Positions 15,634-22,888 of a stretch of DNA of 40,572 nucleotides are shown here, in pieces (within the stretch, counting starts at the first letter, position 1; every line of letters starts with the position of its first letter). Under the pieces are notes generated by a model. That model was given only the letters and a program-made list of their open reading frames with translations, was not told the origin of the DNA and searched no databases. Source of the DNA: an uncultured beta proteobacterium (GTDB lineage Bacteria; Pseudomonadota; Gammaproteobacteria; Burkholderiales; Burkholderiaceae_C); assembly GCA_903920695.1 (NCBI GenBank), contig CAIXNB010000122.1:1-40572 (forward strand), in the 5' to 3' direction. The position numbers were made by a program, and so were the translations under genes.

Positions 15634-16176
15634 ATGGATATCAATTACCGCCTGGCCTTTGAACTGGCACCGATTGGTCTGGCGCTATCGAGCAACCGCG
15701 CCATTATCGACTGCAACCGCCGCCTGTGCGAGATGTTCGGCGCCTCGCGCGAGCTGCTGGTGGGTCAATCGTTTCAGCTGCTGTACCCAAGCGCCATCGA
15801 GTTCGAGCGCACCGGCACACGCATCGCGCCCATCCTCAATCGCAACGGCACCTACGCCGACGACCGCATCATGAAGCGCGCCAGCGGCGAAACCTTCTGG
15901 TGCCACGTAACCGGGCGCGCCTTCAACCAGAACGCACCGCACGAGGCCGGCATCTGGACCTTTGAGGACCTGAGCTCGCGCCGCGCCGTGCGGGCCGAAC
16001 TGACAGCGCGCGAACGCGAAGTGGCAGCGCACCTGATGGATGGCCTGACCAGCAAGGAGATCGGCAAGGCCCTGGCCATCAGCCACCGCACCGTCGAAAT
16101 CTACCGCGCCCGCCTGATGCGCAAGTACAAGGCCTCCAATACCGGCGATCTGGTGCAACGGCTGATGGCGGGGTGA
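15634..16176 (+). CDS. PAS domain-containing LuxR-family transcriptional regulator
   Basis: 180 residues. The N-terminal 110 residues form a PAS domain (FELAPIGLALSSNRAIIDCNRRLCEMFGAS at the start, then the GQSFQLLYPS and FWCHVTGRAF segments), which usually binds a small ligand or cofactor. Residues 120-178 are the LuxR-type helix-turn-helix: LTAREREVAAHLMDGLTSKEIG, then ISHRTVEIYRARLMRKYKA. There is no receiver aspartate domain, so regulation by ligand rather than phosphorylation is likely. It is transcribed away from scoAB with 82 bases between, containing a short dyad, and is the likely regulator of that operon. The ligand is not predictable. Confidence 0.92.
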   Translation: MDINYRLAFELAPIGLALSSNRAIIDCNRRLCEMFGASRELLVGQSFQLLYPSAIEFERTGTRIAPILNRNGTYADDRIMKRASGETFWCHVTGRAFNQNAPHEAGIWTFEDLSSRRAVRAELTAREREVAAHLMDGLTSKEIGKALAISHRTVEIYRARLMRKYKASNTGDLVQRLMAG

Positions 16177-16201
16177 GATTGATGTGGCAAGCGGACGAAT
16201 C

Positions 16202-16249
16202 GTCAGTGCGCGCCGAAGTGTCATTGCGCCCCGAAGTGTCATTGCGGAC
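16202..16249. repeat. Short 18-base tandem repeat leading into repeat copy A2
   Basis: Units beginning GTCAGTGCG (16202), GTCATTGCG (16220) and GTCATTGCG (16238) are spaced exactly 18 bases apart. The first two end CCGAAGT; the third unit is the start of the family A element. This looks like local duplication of the left end of the element. Confidence 0.75.
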
Positions 16250-16319
16250 CTGATCCGCAATCCATGTTTCGCGTAGCACTGTCGGAAGGCATGGATGCCG
16301 GATCAGGTCCGGCATGACA
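16237..16319. repeat. Dispersed palindromic repeat family A, copy 2
   Basis: 83-base copy between the convergent PAS-LuxR and GDT1 genes, with terminal TGTCAT/ATGACA, left palindrome TGCGGA/TCCGCA and right palindrome GCCGGA/TCCGGC. Paired base changes in the stems relative to copies 1 and 4 (GCGGG to GCGGA with matching change opposite) show that pairing is kept. Confidence 0.88.
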
Positions 16320-16350
16320 GCTGCGGGGGCGGTATGAGGGCCGTTCATTT

Positions 16351-16926
16351 CTACTGAAACAGCCTCTCAACCTTGAACAGCGTCAGCACACCCATCAGCG
16401 CAAAGATGCCTGCCGCGATAGAGTGCACGAGCTTCATAGGAATCTTCGCAGCAAAGCGATTGCCGACGAACACGGCGGGCACGTCGGCTATCAGCATGCC
16501 CAGCGTGGTGCCCAGCACCACCAACAGCGGCGCACCGTAGTGGGCTGCCAGCGCGACCGTGGCAATCTGGGTCTTGTCGCCCATCTCGGCTAGAAAGAAA
16601 GTGATGAGCGTGGCACCAAAGACCCCCAGATGTTTTGCGACCTGCGTTTCCTCTTCCTCGATCTTGTCAGGAATCAGCGTCCAGGCCGCCATCGCAATGA
16701 AGGACAGGCCCAGCACCCAGCGCATGACATCCGGACTCACGACCGAGGTAATCCAGGCGCCGAGGGCGCCGGCCAGGCCATGATTGACCAGTGTCGCGCA
16801 CAGGATACCGGCGATGATCGGCAGCGGCTTCTTGAAACGCGCCGCCAGAATGAAAGCCAGCAACTGCGTCTTGTCACCGATCTCGGCCAGAGCCACAACA
16901 CCGGTTGATATGAAGAGCGCTTCCAT
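16351..16926 (-). CDS. TMEM165/GDT1 family cation transporter (UPF0016)
   Basis: 191 residues with about six hydrophobic segments. The two family signature motifs are present: Glu15 in ALAEIGDKTQLLAF and a second copy in FLAEMGDKTQIATVAL near residue 114. These acidic motifs face each other in an inverted repeat and bind the transported ion. Bacterial members export manganese (Vibrio MneA) and eukaryotic ones move Mn, Ca and H. The two halves are separated by a cytoplasmic loop with DKIEEEETQ. The ATG shares a base with the stop of the upstream carboxymuconolactone decarboxylase-like gene (TGATG), so translation is coupled. I see no yybP-ykoY riboswitch in front of either gene. Confidence 0.93.
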   Translation of the reverse strand: MEALFISTGVVALAEIGDKTQLLAFILAARFKKPLPIIAGILCATLVNHGLAGALGAWITSVVSPDVMRWVLGLSFIAMAAWTLIPDKIEEEETQVAKHLGVFGATLITFFLAEMGDKTQIATVALAAHYGAPLLVVLGTTLGMLIADVPAVFVGNRFAAKIPMKLVHSIAAGIFALMGVLTLFKVERLFQ

Positions 16927-17303
16927 CAGGATTTGGCGGGGCCATCAACGACTTCCGCCGCCGAACGGTAAGCCTCGACCGCTGCCGGCACGCCACAGTA
17001 GATGCTGGCGTGCAGCAGCACTTCCTGAATTTCGGCAACACTGGCGCCGTTGTTGAGAGCGCCGCGCACATGGCCCTTGAGCTCGTGCTGCTTGCCCAGC
17101 GCAATCAGCATGGCGACGGTGATCAGGCTGCGCGTCTTCAAATCGAGCCCCTCGCGCTGCCAGACGTCGCCCCAGGCGTTTTTCGTGATGTAGTGCTGCA
17201 TCGGCAGCGTGAAATCGGTGGCCTTGCCGAAGGCATTGGCGACAAACTCTTCGCCCATGACTTGCTTGCGTCGGGCCAGGCCTTTGTCAAATTGTGAATT
17301 CAT
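16926..17303 (-). CDS. Carboxymuconolactone decarboxylase family protein
   Basis: 125 residues from MNSQFDKGLARRKQVMGEEF, colinear with 4-carboxymuconolactone decarboxylases (PcaC): ITKNAWGDVWQREGLDLKTRSLITVAMLIALGK, then HVRGALNNGASVAEIQEVLLH, and GVPAAVEAYR at the end. The conserved His of HVRGAL is present and there is no CxxC, so it is of the decarboxylase rather than the AhpD type. No other protocatechuate pathway gene lies nearby, so the actual substrate may differ. The frame is open to 17378, but the extension lacks family similarity and the ATG at 17303 has an AAGG-rich leader. It is coupled to the GDT1 gene and divergent from an AhpD-like gene. Confidence 0.9.
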   Translation of the reverse strand: MNSQFDKGLARRKQVMGEEFVANAFGKATDFTLPMQHYITKNAWGDVWQREGLDLKTRSLITVAMLIALGKQHELKGHVRGALNNGASVAEIQEVLLHASIYCGVPAAVEAYRSAAEVVDGPAKS

Positions 17304-17376
17304 GTCTTGCCTTTTCGTTTGATATCGGTTGCACAATGGCACAGGATAATGCCAGACTTGAACCAAAGGAGACTCC

Positions 17377-17955
17377 ATGGCCCGCTACCCGCTTCCCGAA
17401 CTCAAAGACCTGCCAGACGACATCCGCACCCGGATACTGGAAGTGCAGGCGAAATCAGGCTTTGTGCCCAACGTCTTTCTGGCACTGGCGCACCGACCCG
17501 CCGAATGGCGCGCCTTCTTTGCCTACCACGACGCGCTGATGCAGAAAGAGGACTCCGGTCTCTCCAAGGGCGACCGCGAGATGATCGTCACCACGACCAG
17601 CGCCGCCAACAAATGCCTGTACTGCGTGATCGCGCATGGCGCCATCCTGCGCATCCATGAGAAAAAACCGCTGGTTGCGGACCAGGTGGCGGTGAACTAC
17701 CGCAAGGCCGACATCGCACCGCGCCAACGCGCCATGCTCGACTTCGCACTCAAGGTCTGCCTGAAGTCCGACGAGATCGGCGAGGAGGACTTTGCCGCGC
17801 TGCATGCCCACGGTTTCAGCGACGAGGACGCCTGGGACATCGCCGCCATCACGGCCTTCTTTGGCCTGTCGAATCGCATGGCGTCCTTCAGCAACATGCT
17901 GCCCAATCCCGAGTTCTACCTGATGGGGCGCGTGCCGAAGGTGAAGCAGTCCTGA
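17377..17955 (+). CDS. Peroxidase-related AhpD-like protein
   Basis: 192 residues, the size of the uncharacterised peroxidase-related enzyme family. The redox CxxC and proton-relay histidine are visible: Cys80, Cys83 and His87 in NKCLYCVIAHGAILR. The flanking regions (LPDDIRTRILEVQAKSGFVPNVFLALAHRP at the start, FFGLSNRMASF and PNPEFYLMGR at the end) are typical. It belongs to the same superfamily as the neighbour on the opposite strand but to the thiol-peroxidase branch, so the pair is probably a divergent couple of distant relatives. A good AAAGGAGA site precedes the ATG. Possible role: thiol-dependent removal of peroxides; the electron donor is unknown. Confidence 0.9.
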   Translation: MARYPLPELKDLPDDIRTRILEVQAKSGFVPNVFLALAHRPAEWRAFFAYHDALMQKEDSGLSKGDREMIVTTTSAANKCLYCVIAHGAILRIHEKKPLVADQVAVNYRKADIAPRQRAMLDFALKVCLKSDEIGEEDFAALHAHGFSDEDAWDIAAITAFFGLSNRMASFSNMLPNPEFYLMGRVPKVKQS

Positions 17956-17974
17956 ACGCAGCACTCATTGCGGA

Positions 17975-18032
17975 CTCGATCCGCAATCCATGGCTTGCGT
18001 GACGTGGATCCCGGGTCAGGCCCGGGATGACA
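17975..18032. repeat. Dispersed palindromic repeat family A, copy 3
   Basis: Shorter, about 58-base copy between convergent genes. The left end has lost the leading TG (CTCATTGCGG), the left palindrome is TGCGGA/TCCGCA, and the right palindrome is ATCCCGGG/CCCGGGAT ending in ATGACA. Confidence 0.88.
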
Positions 18033-18057
18033 ACTGTTGGCCCGACAGCGGGTGGAC

Positions 18058-18477
18058 TCAGCTGACGATCTGGCGCAGCCAGTCCGGCAGGTCTTTCGAT
18101 TTCTGCTTCGGAAAATCAACCCAGATGATGGTGGCGCCGCCGGCGGCATGGATCACACCAGGCGCTTCGGCTCGCTCCATCGTGCCCCAGCTCTCGAACG
18201 TGGTGCGACCCGGGTCACTGACGTAGAGCTTCATCAGCACGTCGCCCGGGTATTCAAGCTGCATGTAAAAATTGCAGAAGGCGTTGACGATCACCATGCC
18301 TTCACCGCTGGCATCGGGCAGACAACCGGTCGAGTACATCCAATCGATGCGGCAGGTCTCCAGGTAGCGGAAATAGCTGCCGTTGTTCAGGTGCTTCATC
18401 GCATCCATGTCACCCCAGCGGATCGGGATGAGCATCTCGTGCACCAGTTTCTTCTGCTGCGGAATTTCGTATTTCAT
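18058..18477 (-). CDS. Hot-dog fold acyl-CoA thioesterase (4HBT/YbgC-like)
   Basis: 139 residues from MKYEIPQQKKLVHEM. The N-terminal signature IPIRWGDMDAMKHLNNGSYFRYLETCRIDW carries the catalytic Asp of the 4-hydroxybenzoyl-CoA thioesterase family, followed by VIVNAFCNFYMQLEYPGDV and the strand-rich core. It should hydrolyse acyl-CoA thioesters in the cytoplasm. The start at 18477 was chosen over the open extension to 18552, because that extension overlaps ubiC and lacks family resemblance. It sits 25 bases downstream of ubiC, in a minus-strand group SDR-ubiC-thioesterase next to ETF-QO, consistent with acyl-CoA clearing during oxidation. Substrate length is unknown. Confidence 0.9.
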   Translation of the reverse strand: MKYEIPQQKKLVHEMLIPIRWGDMDAMKHLNNGSYFRYLETCRIDWMYSTGCLPDASGEGMVIVNAFCNFYMQLEYPGDVLMKLYVSDPGRTTFESWGTMERAEAPGVIHAAGGATIIWVDFPKQKSKDLPDWLRQIVS

Positions 18478-18502
18478 GTTGTCCCTTCTCGATATATGCG
18501 GA

Positions 18503-19063
18503 TCACGCCCGACGACTGGTCGGCCAGCACCAGGGCTGGTGCTGCGCGGCAAACACTTCCATCACCAACAGGGGGGCGCCCCGGCGCGTGAAAACCGAGC
18601 GCCGTGCCGGCAAGGCCCGGGTCACTGGCGCTGCGCCGGTTGCCTGCTGCCAGGCCCGGCTGACATGCTGACGCAAATGACTGACGGGCACGAGTTGCCT
18701 GAATTGCAGAGGTCCGCGGCCAATGCCAGTGCGCCGGAACAGAACATCGGCCAGCGGTCGTGTGCCCAGTCCGCGCAGCGAACGCCAGGGCCCGAGCGAC
18801 TGTGGCAGCAAGGTGACGCTGCGCGCGAAGACCACGGCGTCACCGTCAACGCGCAGAATCACTTCGCGCACATAGCCGGGCCCGACACCGGTCAGACCCA
18901 GCGCGCAGGCTTCATCCCGATGCAGTTTTTGCCGCCCCTGCTCCAGCACCTGCACGCTGAAGACAGAACCGGACGCTGCCAGCCGCGCACTCAACGAACC
19001 CGGCGCCGCAACCCAGCGCCGCACCTGACCGCGGTAGCGGCCACCGATTCCCCATTGGCTCAT
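18503..19063 (-). CDS. ubiC: Chorismate--pyruvate lyase
   Basis: 186 residues. Converts chorismate to 4-hydroxybenzoate plus pyruvate, the first committed step of ubiquinone synthesis. Family features seen: the basic stretch YVREVILRVDGDAVVFARSVTLLPQSL (Arg in REV and Arg in ARSV line the active site), LGTRPLADVLFRR in the middle, and the catalytic Glu near the C terminus in PLLVMEVF. The length is within the usual 160-200. It is flanked by a thioesterase downstream and by an SDR 75 bases upstream; no ubiA neighbour is visible. Sequence conservation in this family is low, but the order of motifs is convincing. Confidence 0.86.
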   Translation of the reverse strand: MSQWGIGGRYRGQVRRWVAAPGSLSARLAASGSVFSVQVLEQGRQKLHRDEACALGLTGVGPGYVREVILRVDGDAVVFARSVTLLPQSLGPWRSLRGLGTRPLADVLFRRTGIGRGPLQFRQLVPVSHLRQHVSRAWQQATGAAPVTRALPARRSVFTRRGAPLLVMEVFAAQHQPWCWPTSRRA

Positions 19064-19138
19064 TGACGGGCCCTGATCGAAGTCAGCGCGCTCGCTCCGG
19101 GCAGCTTGATCGCGAAAAATTCCTTGCGCATTCAGGCG

Positions 19139-19921
19139 TCAGATGCCGAAACCGTCGTCCGCCGCGATCACGGCGCCATTGATGAAACGGCTCTCGTCGG
19201 AACACAGCATCACCAACACGGCATCCAGGTCTGCCGGTAGCCCCAGGCGCCGGCGCGGCAGCATCTGCACCAGCTTGCGACCCTGCTCGGTCTGCCAGTG
19301 GTGATGGTTGATTTCAGTGTCGATGTAACCCGGACAGATGGCGTTGACGTTGATGCCGAAACGCCCCCACTCCGCCGCCATCGCCTTGGTCATGTGAACC
19401 ACGGCGGCCTTGCTCATGCAATAGACACCAATCTGCGGCAACACGCGCAGGCCGCCCATGGAGGCGATGTTGACGATGCGCCCTCCCGTGTAGGTGCCGG
19501 GTGCCGACCCTTGCGCGCGCGCCAGCATGCGCTTGCCAACTTCCTGCGCGACGAAGAAGGCGCCTTTGACATTGGTGTCGAAAATGAAGTCGTAATCTTC
19601 TTCCGCCACGTCCTGAATGCGCTGCGTGGTGCTAACGCCTGAGTTGTTGACCAGGATGTCGATCGAGCCGACCTTGGTCTCGGCGTGCGCCACAGCCGAC
19701 TTGACGGAATCGATGTCGGTCACATCAAGTTCGATGACGTGGGCATCACCGCCCTCGCCGTCGATTTCAGCGCGCAAGTCCTTGAGCCGCTCGATGCGGC
19801 GGCTTGCCAGCACCACAGCGGCGCCGGCACGGGACAGGGTTTTCGCGAATTGCGCACCCAAACCACTGGACGCACCGGTGACAAAGGCCACCCGGCCGGA
19901 AAGATCGATGCTGTAAGCCAT
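19139..19921 (-). CDS. Short-chain dehydrogenase/reductase (SDR)
   Basis: 260 residues from MAYSIDLSGRVAFVTG. Classical SDR: the dinucleotide-binding motif TGASSGLG at residues 15-22, Arg41-Arg42 after the second strand (suggesting NADP), NNSG at 92-95, and the catalytic Ser154, Tyr167 and Lys171 in YCMSK. The family reduces or oxidises carbonyl/hydroxyl groups. The neighbours (thioesterase, ETF-QO) suggest a 3-hydroxyacyl or related substrate, but this is inferred. The start at 19921 was preferred over TTG 19951 and ATG 19936, because GGAGA lies ten bases before it. The gene diverges from etfD with 135 bases between. Confidence 0.93.
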   Translation of the reverse strand: MAYSIDLSGRVAFVTGASSGLGAQFAKTLSRAGAAVVLASRRIERLKDLRAEIDGEGGDAHVIELDVTDIDSVKSAVAHAETKVGSIDILVNNSGVSTTQRIQDVAEEDYDFIFDTNVKGAFFVAQEVGKRMLARAQGSAPGTYTGGRIVNIASMGGLRVLPQIGVYCMSKAAVVHMTKAMAAEWGRFGINVNAICPGYIDTEINHHHWQTEQGRKLVQMLPRRRLGLPADLDAVLVMLCSDESRFINGAVIAADDGFGI

Positions 19922-20056
19922 TGCGAGAGTCTCCATGAATTGAAAGTTCAACCAGAAGATTATGTCAATTCACCGCATAAAATCAGTCACGCATTCGACA
20001 ATCCCCGGTCGCGGTCCCCTTCGGAACCAGGCTCCCATTATCAAGCGAGAACACCC

Positions 20057-21751
20057 ATGACAAACGAGGAAATTCTGACCCAGTTCGGCCCCCGAGAAGC
20101 AATGGAGTACGACGTGGTCGTCGTTGGCGGCGGCCCGGCCGGCCTGTCCACTGCGATCCGGCTCAAGCAACTGGCCGCTGAAAAAGGCACGGACGTCTCG
20201 GTCGTCGTGCTCGAAAAGGGCTCGGAGCCCGGCGCCCACATCCTGTCGGGCGCGGTGCTCGACCCGATTTCGATGAACGAACTATTCCCCAATTGGAAGG
20301 CCATGGGCGCACCGCTGAATCAGCCGGTCACGGATGAGGCGATGATGTTCCTGAGCGAAACCAAGGCTTATCGCACGCCCAACTTCATGCTGCCCAAGTG
20401 CAGCCAGAACCACGGCAACTACATCATCAGCCTGGGGGCCCTGACGCGCTGGCTGGCAACGCAAGCCGAAAGCCTGGGTGTGGAAATTTTCCCCGGCTTT
20501 CCCGCCGCCGAAGTGCTCTACAACGAGAACGGCGCGGTCAAGGGTGTGGCCACCGGCAACATGGGCATCAACAAGGAAGGCGAACCCGGCGAGAACTTCC
20601 AGATTGGCATGGAGCTGCTGGCCAAGTACACCATCTTTGCCGAAGGTTCGCGCGGCCACCTCGGACGCCAGTTGATTGACAAGTACAAGCTCGATGATGG
20701 CTGCGACCCGCAAAGCTACGGCATCGGCATCAAGGAACTGTGGGAAGTCGATCCGGCGCGCCACGAACCGGGCCTGGTGGTGCATACCGCTGGCTGGCCG
20801 ATGGACAACAGCACCTACGGTGGCTCCTTCCTGTACCACATGGAAGACAACAAAATCGCACTGGGCTTCATCACCGGTCTCAACTACAGCAATCCGTATC
20901 TGAGCCCGTTCGAGGAATTCCAGCGCTGGAAGACGCATCCGAACATCCGCTACTACCTAGAAGGCGAAGACAAGGGCCTCAAGCCCGCCAAACGGCTGGC
21001 CTATGGTGCCCGCGCCATCACTGCGGGTGGGCTGATCTCACTGCCCAAGACCGTGTTCCCGGGCGGCGCACTGATCGGCTGCGAAGCCGGTTTCCTCAAT
21101 GTGAGCCGCATCAAGGGCACGCACACCGCGATCAAGACCGGCATGCTGGCGGCCGAAGCCGCCTACGCTGCGGTGACGGTCGGACGCGCGCATGACGAAC
21201 TCAGCGCCTACCCCGAAGCCTTCGAGGCCAGTTGGGTCTACACCGAGCTCAACAAGTCGCGCAACTTCAAGGCCTGGTTCAAGTACGGGCTGCGCATCGG
21301 CACCGTGATGAATGGCTTTGAGCAGTTTGGCCTGGGTGGCAACATGCCGTGGACGATTCACCGCGACAAGCCCGACTACGCTTATCTGAAACCGGCGGCC
21401 GAATGCGAACCAATCGAGTACCCGAAGCCCGACGGCAAGCTGACCTTCGACCGCCTGTCAAGTGTCTTCATCAGCAGCGCCAACCACGAGGAAAACCAGC
21501 CATCACACCTGACGCTCAAGGACGCAGGTGTGCCGGTGTCCATCAACCTGGAGAAGTACGCCGGCCCCGAGGCACGCTACTGCCCGGCCGGGGTTTACGA
21601 ATTCATCAAGGACGCCGACAACAAGGACCGCCTGCAGATCAACGCCGCCAACTGCGTGCACTGCAAGACCTGCGACATCAAGGACCCGACGCAGAACATC
21701 GTCTGGGTCACGCCCGAAGGGGGCGGTGGACCCAATTACGCGGGCATGTAG
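20057..21751 (+). CDS. etfD: Electron-transfer flavoprotein:ubiquinone oxidoreductase
   Basis: 564 residues. Accepts electrons from ETF during fatty acid, amino acid and choline oxidation and passes them to ubiquinone in the inner membrane. Seen: the FAD motif VVVGGGPAGLSTAIRL at about residues 18-33, the ubiquinone/FAD region LPKCSQNHGNYIISLG near 113, GGSFLYHMEDNKIALGF near 255, GGALIGCEAGFLNVSRIKGTHTAIKTGMLAAEAA near 335-370, and the C-terminal 4Fe-4S binding Cys set (Cys in RYCPAGVYEF, then CVHCKTCDIKDP). The protein ends GGGGPNYAGM as in typical homologues. A TAAAAT hexamer at 19978-19983 may be its -10. The start has an AAGCGAGAA leader 5' of the ATG. Confidence 0.96.
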   Translation: MTNEEILTQFGPREAMEYDVVVVGGGPAGLSTAIRLKQLAAEKGTDVSVVVLEKGSEPGAHILSGAVLDPISMNELFPNWKAMGAPLNQPVTDEAMMFLSETKAYRTPNFMLPKCSQNHGNYIISLGALTRWLATQAESLGVEIFPGFPAAEVLYNENGAVKGVATGNMGINKEGEPGENFQIGMELLAKYTIFAEGSRGHLGRQLIDKYKLDDGCDPQSYGIGIKELWEVDPARHEPGLVVHTAGWPMDNSTYGGSFLYHMEDNKIALGFITGLNYSNPYLSPFEEFQRWKTHPNIRYYLEGEDKGLKPAKRLAYGARAITAGGLISLPKTVFPGGALIGCEAGFLNVSRIKGTHTAIKTGMLAAEAAYAAVTVGRAHDELSAYPEAFEASWVYTELNKSRNFKAWFKYGLRIGTVMNGFEQFGLGGNMPWTIHRDKPDYAYLKPAAECEPIEYPKPDGKLTFDRLSSVFISSANHEENQPSHLTLKDAGVPVSINLEKYAGPEARYCPAGVYEFIKDADNKDRLQINAANCVHCKTCDIKDPTQNIVWVTPEGGGGPNYAGM

Positions 21752-21797
21752 GCCATGAAACAACGCACCATGTATTGCCTCAAGCCGAGGGCAATGC

Positions 21798-22013
21798 GTG
21801 GTGCTGCTGGGCCGCAACCGGCGCGCCCAATCCGTGGCGCTGTTCTTTCGCGACCGCGCCGCCCAGAATGCAGCACAATGGGTTGCCGATAAGCTGACCC
21901 AGCACCCTGCAGATCGGGTCTATGCCAATGATCCGGCCGGCTTTAGCTTTGAGGGCTGCGACCGTCTGGAAGCGATTGAATCTGTCTTTGCGTTGCAATT
22001 CAAAAGGAGCTGA
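21798..22013 (+). CDS. Short unrecognised protein upstream of a broken DUF4160 gene
   Basis: 71 residues if started at GTG 21798 (GAGGG lies six bases before). The sequence (MVLLGRNRRAQSVALFFRDRA at the start, then HPADRVYANDPAGFSF and EAIESVFALQFKRS) has sensible protein composition with a helical N-terminal half. The frame is open back only to a stop at 21756-21758, so it is short or has lost its N terminus. It ends one base before the DUF4160 start, with AAAGGAG, the ribosome site for that gene, inside its last codons. I do not recognise the family. It may be a remnant of a larger gene. Confidence 0.5.
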   Translation: MVLLGRNRRAQSVALFFRDRAAQNAAQWVADKLTQHPADRVYANDPAGFSFEGCDRLEAIESVFALQFKRS

Positions 22014-22014
22014 G

Positions 22015-22284
22015 ATGCCGACCATCAGCGCATTTTTTGAAATCGTGATCTACATGTATTGCTTTGACAATGAGCGTCACAAGACGCCCCATGTCCATGC
22101 CAGGTATTAGGGGCAAGACGCGTCCTTCTCGATTGTCGATGGCGAATTGCTGGCTGGTGAGATCTCCGTCACCAAAGCAAGACTGATTCTGGCCTGGATT
22201 GAAATCCACCGCGAAGAACTGATGGCCGATTGGAGTCTTGCCATCGGTGGGGAATCGCCGTTTCGTATCGACCCGCTGCGTTGA
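22015..22284 (+). pseudogene. DUF4160 gene interrupted by an in-frame amber codon
   Basis: The frame from ATG 22015 starts MPTISAFFEIVIYMYCFDNERHKTPHVHARY, then meets TAG at 22108-22110, and continues openly with GQDASFSIVDGELLAGEISV, KARLILAWIEIHREELMADW and a TGA at 22282-22284. The whole matches the DUF4160 pattern (an N-terminal PTI..F..I.IYMYF segment, HxPPHxHARY, then EILAGEL-like and helix W...HREEL). In homologues the residue after HARY is commonly Gln, and TAG is one C-to-T change from CAG. It is either a true pseudogene, an amber-read gene or a sequencing error. Good AAAGGAG lies before the ATG. It begins the DUF4160/DUF2442 cluster. Confidence 0.82.
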
Positions 22285-22294
22285 GGAGAAAGCC

Positions 22295-22552
22295 ATGGAA
22301 TGCGTTACCCATGTCGTCGCCCGTGATGACCTGCATCTGGAATTGACGTTCAACACGGGGGAACAGCGCTTGTTCTATGCCCGCCCCTATTTGAAACGGG
22401 GAGCGTTCGTGCGACTCCAAAATCCCGCCCTGTTCCGACAGGCCTATGTCGCTTTCGATACGGTGTGTTGCCCGGGCGAATTGGATATCGCGCCGGAAAC
22501 ACTTTATGACCGGTCAGTAATTGTCGTGCATGCTGCAGCGGAAGGTGTTTGA
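22295..22552 (+). CDS. DUF2442 domain protein 1
   Basis: 85 residues from MECVTHVVARDDLHLELTFNTGE. The family pattern is visible: a V..V...D..L.L.F..GE strand pair, FYARPYLKRGAFVRLQNPALFRQAYVAFDTVCCPGELDIAPETLY, ending in short strands. DUF2442 is a small beta-rich fold of unknown activity, often encoded next to DUF4160 genes. It starts ten bases after the DUF4160 stop with GAGGAG before the ATG, and ends one base before the next ATG. Codon use (more A/T in third positions) is less biased than in the flanking housekeeping genes, which suggests an accessory gene. Confidence 0.85.
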   Translation: MECVTHVVARDDLHLELTFNTGEQRLFYARPYLKRGAFVRLQNPALFRQAYVAFDTVCCPGELDIAPETLYDRSVIVVHAAAEGV

Positions 22553-22553
22553 C

Positions 22554-22808
22554 ATGGATTGGGAAGTTGTCGAGGCCCGTGTTTTGGAACCCGGGCGATT
22601 CCGTGTGAAATTTGCCGATGGTCTTGAAGGTACGGTACGTTTCGCGCCGAGCGCTTACAAGGGCGTGTTTGCCAAGCTGCGTGATCCGCAAGCATTCAAC
22701 CAGCTGTATGTCAACGGCTACTTTGTCACCTGGCCCGGCGAACTCGATCTGGCGCCCGATGCAATGCACCATCACATCAAAGAATCGGGCGAGTGGTTAC
22801 TGCAATAG
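22554..22808 (+). CDS. DUF2442 domain protein 2
   Basis: 84 residues from MDWEVVEARVLEPGRFRVKFADGLEG. It is a paralogue of the preceding protein: the shared core is AYKGVFAKLRDPQAFNQLYVNGYFVTWPGELDLAPDAMHHHI against its LKRGAFVRLQNPALFRQAYVAFDTVCCPGELDIAPETLY. Only one base separates it from gene 1. Function is unknown; pairs of DUF4160 and DUF2442 genes have the size, spacing and scattered distribution expected of a toxin-antitoxin-like pair, but no activity can be read from the sequence. It ends 80 bases before the glycine riboswitch. Confidence 0.88.
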   Translation: MDWEVVEARVLEPGRFRVKFADGLEGTVRFAPSAYKGVFAKLRDPQAFNQLYVNGYFVTWPGELDLAPDAMHHHIKESGEWLLQ

Positions 22809-22875
22809 GACGTTCGGGCCATGCCCGGCTCGACGCCGCGCTGATGCTGCGCAATGCACGGGTGGCACAAGCAGG

Positions 22876-22881
22876 TAGAAT
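22876..22881 (+). promoter_or_regulatory. Candidate -10 hexamer for the glycine riboswitch transcript
   Basis: TAGAAT lies 8 bases before the first conserved stem of the riboswitch. No good -35 hexamer is seen about 17 bases upstream, so an activator may be needed, or the assignment is wrong. Confidence 0.45.
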
Positions 22882-22888
22882 CGCCCCA

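Noticed and set aside
15685-16260. Minus-strand 191-codon frame over the PAS-LuxR gene
   Set aside because: Antisense shadow; its N-terminal repeats (MTLRGAMTLRRALTIR-like) simply translate the 18-base tandem repeats at 16202-16249.
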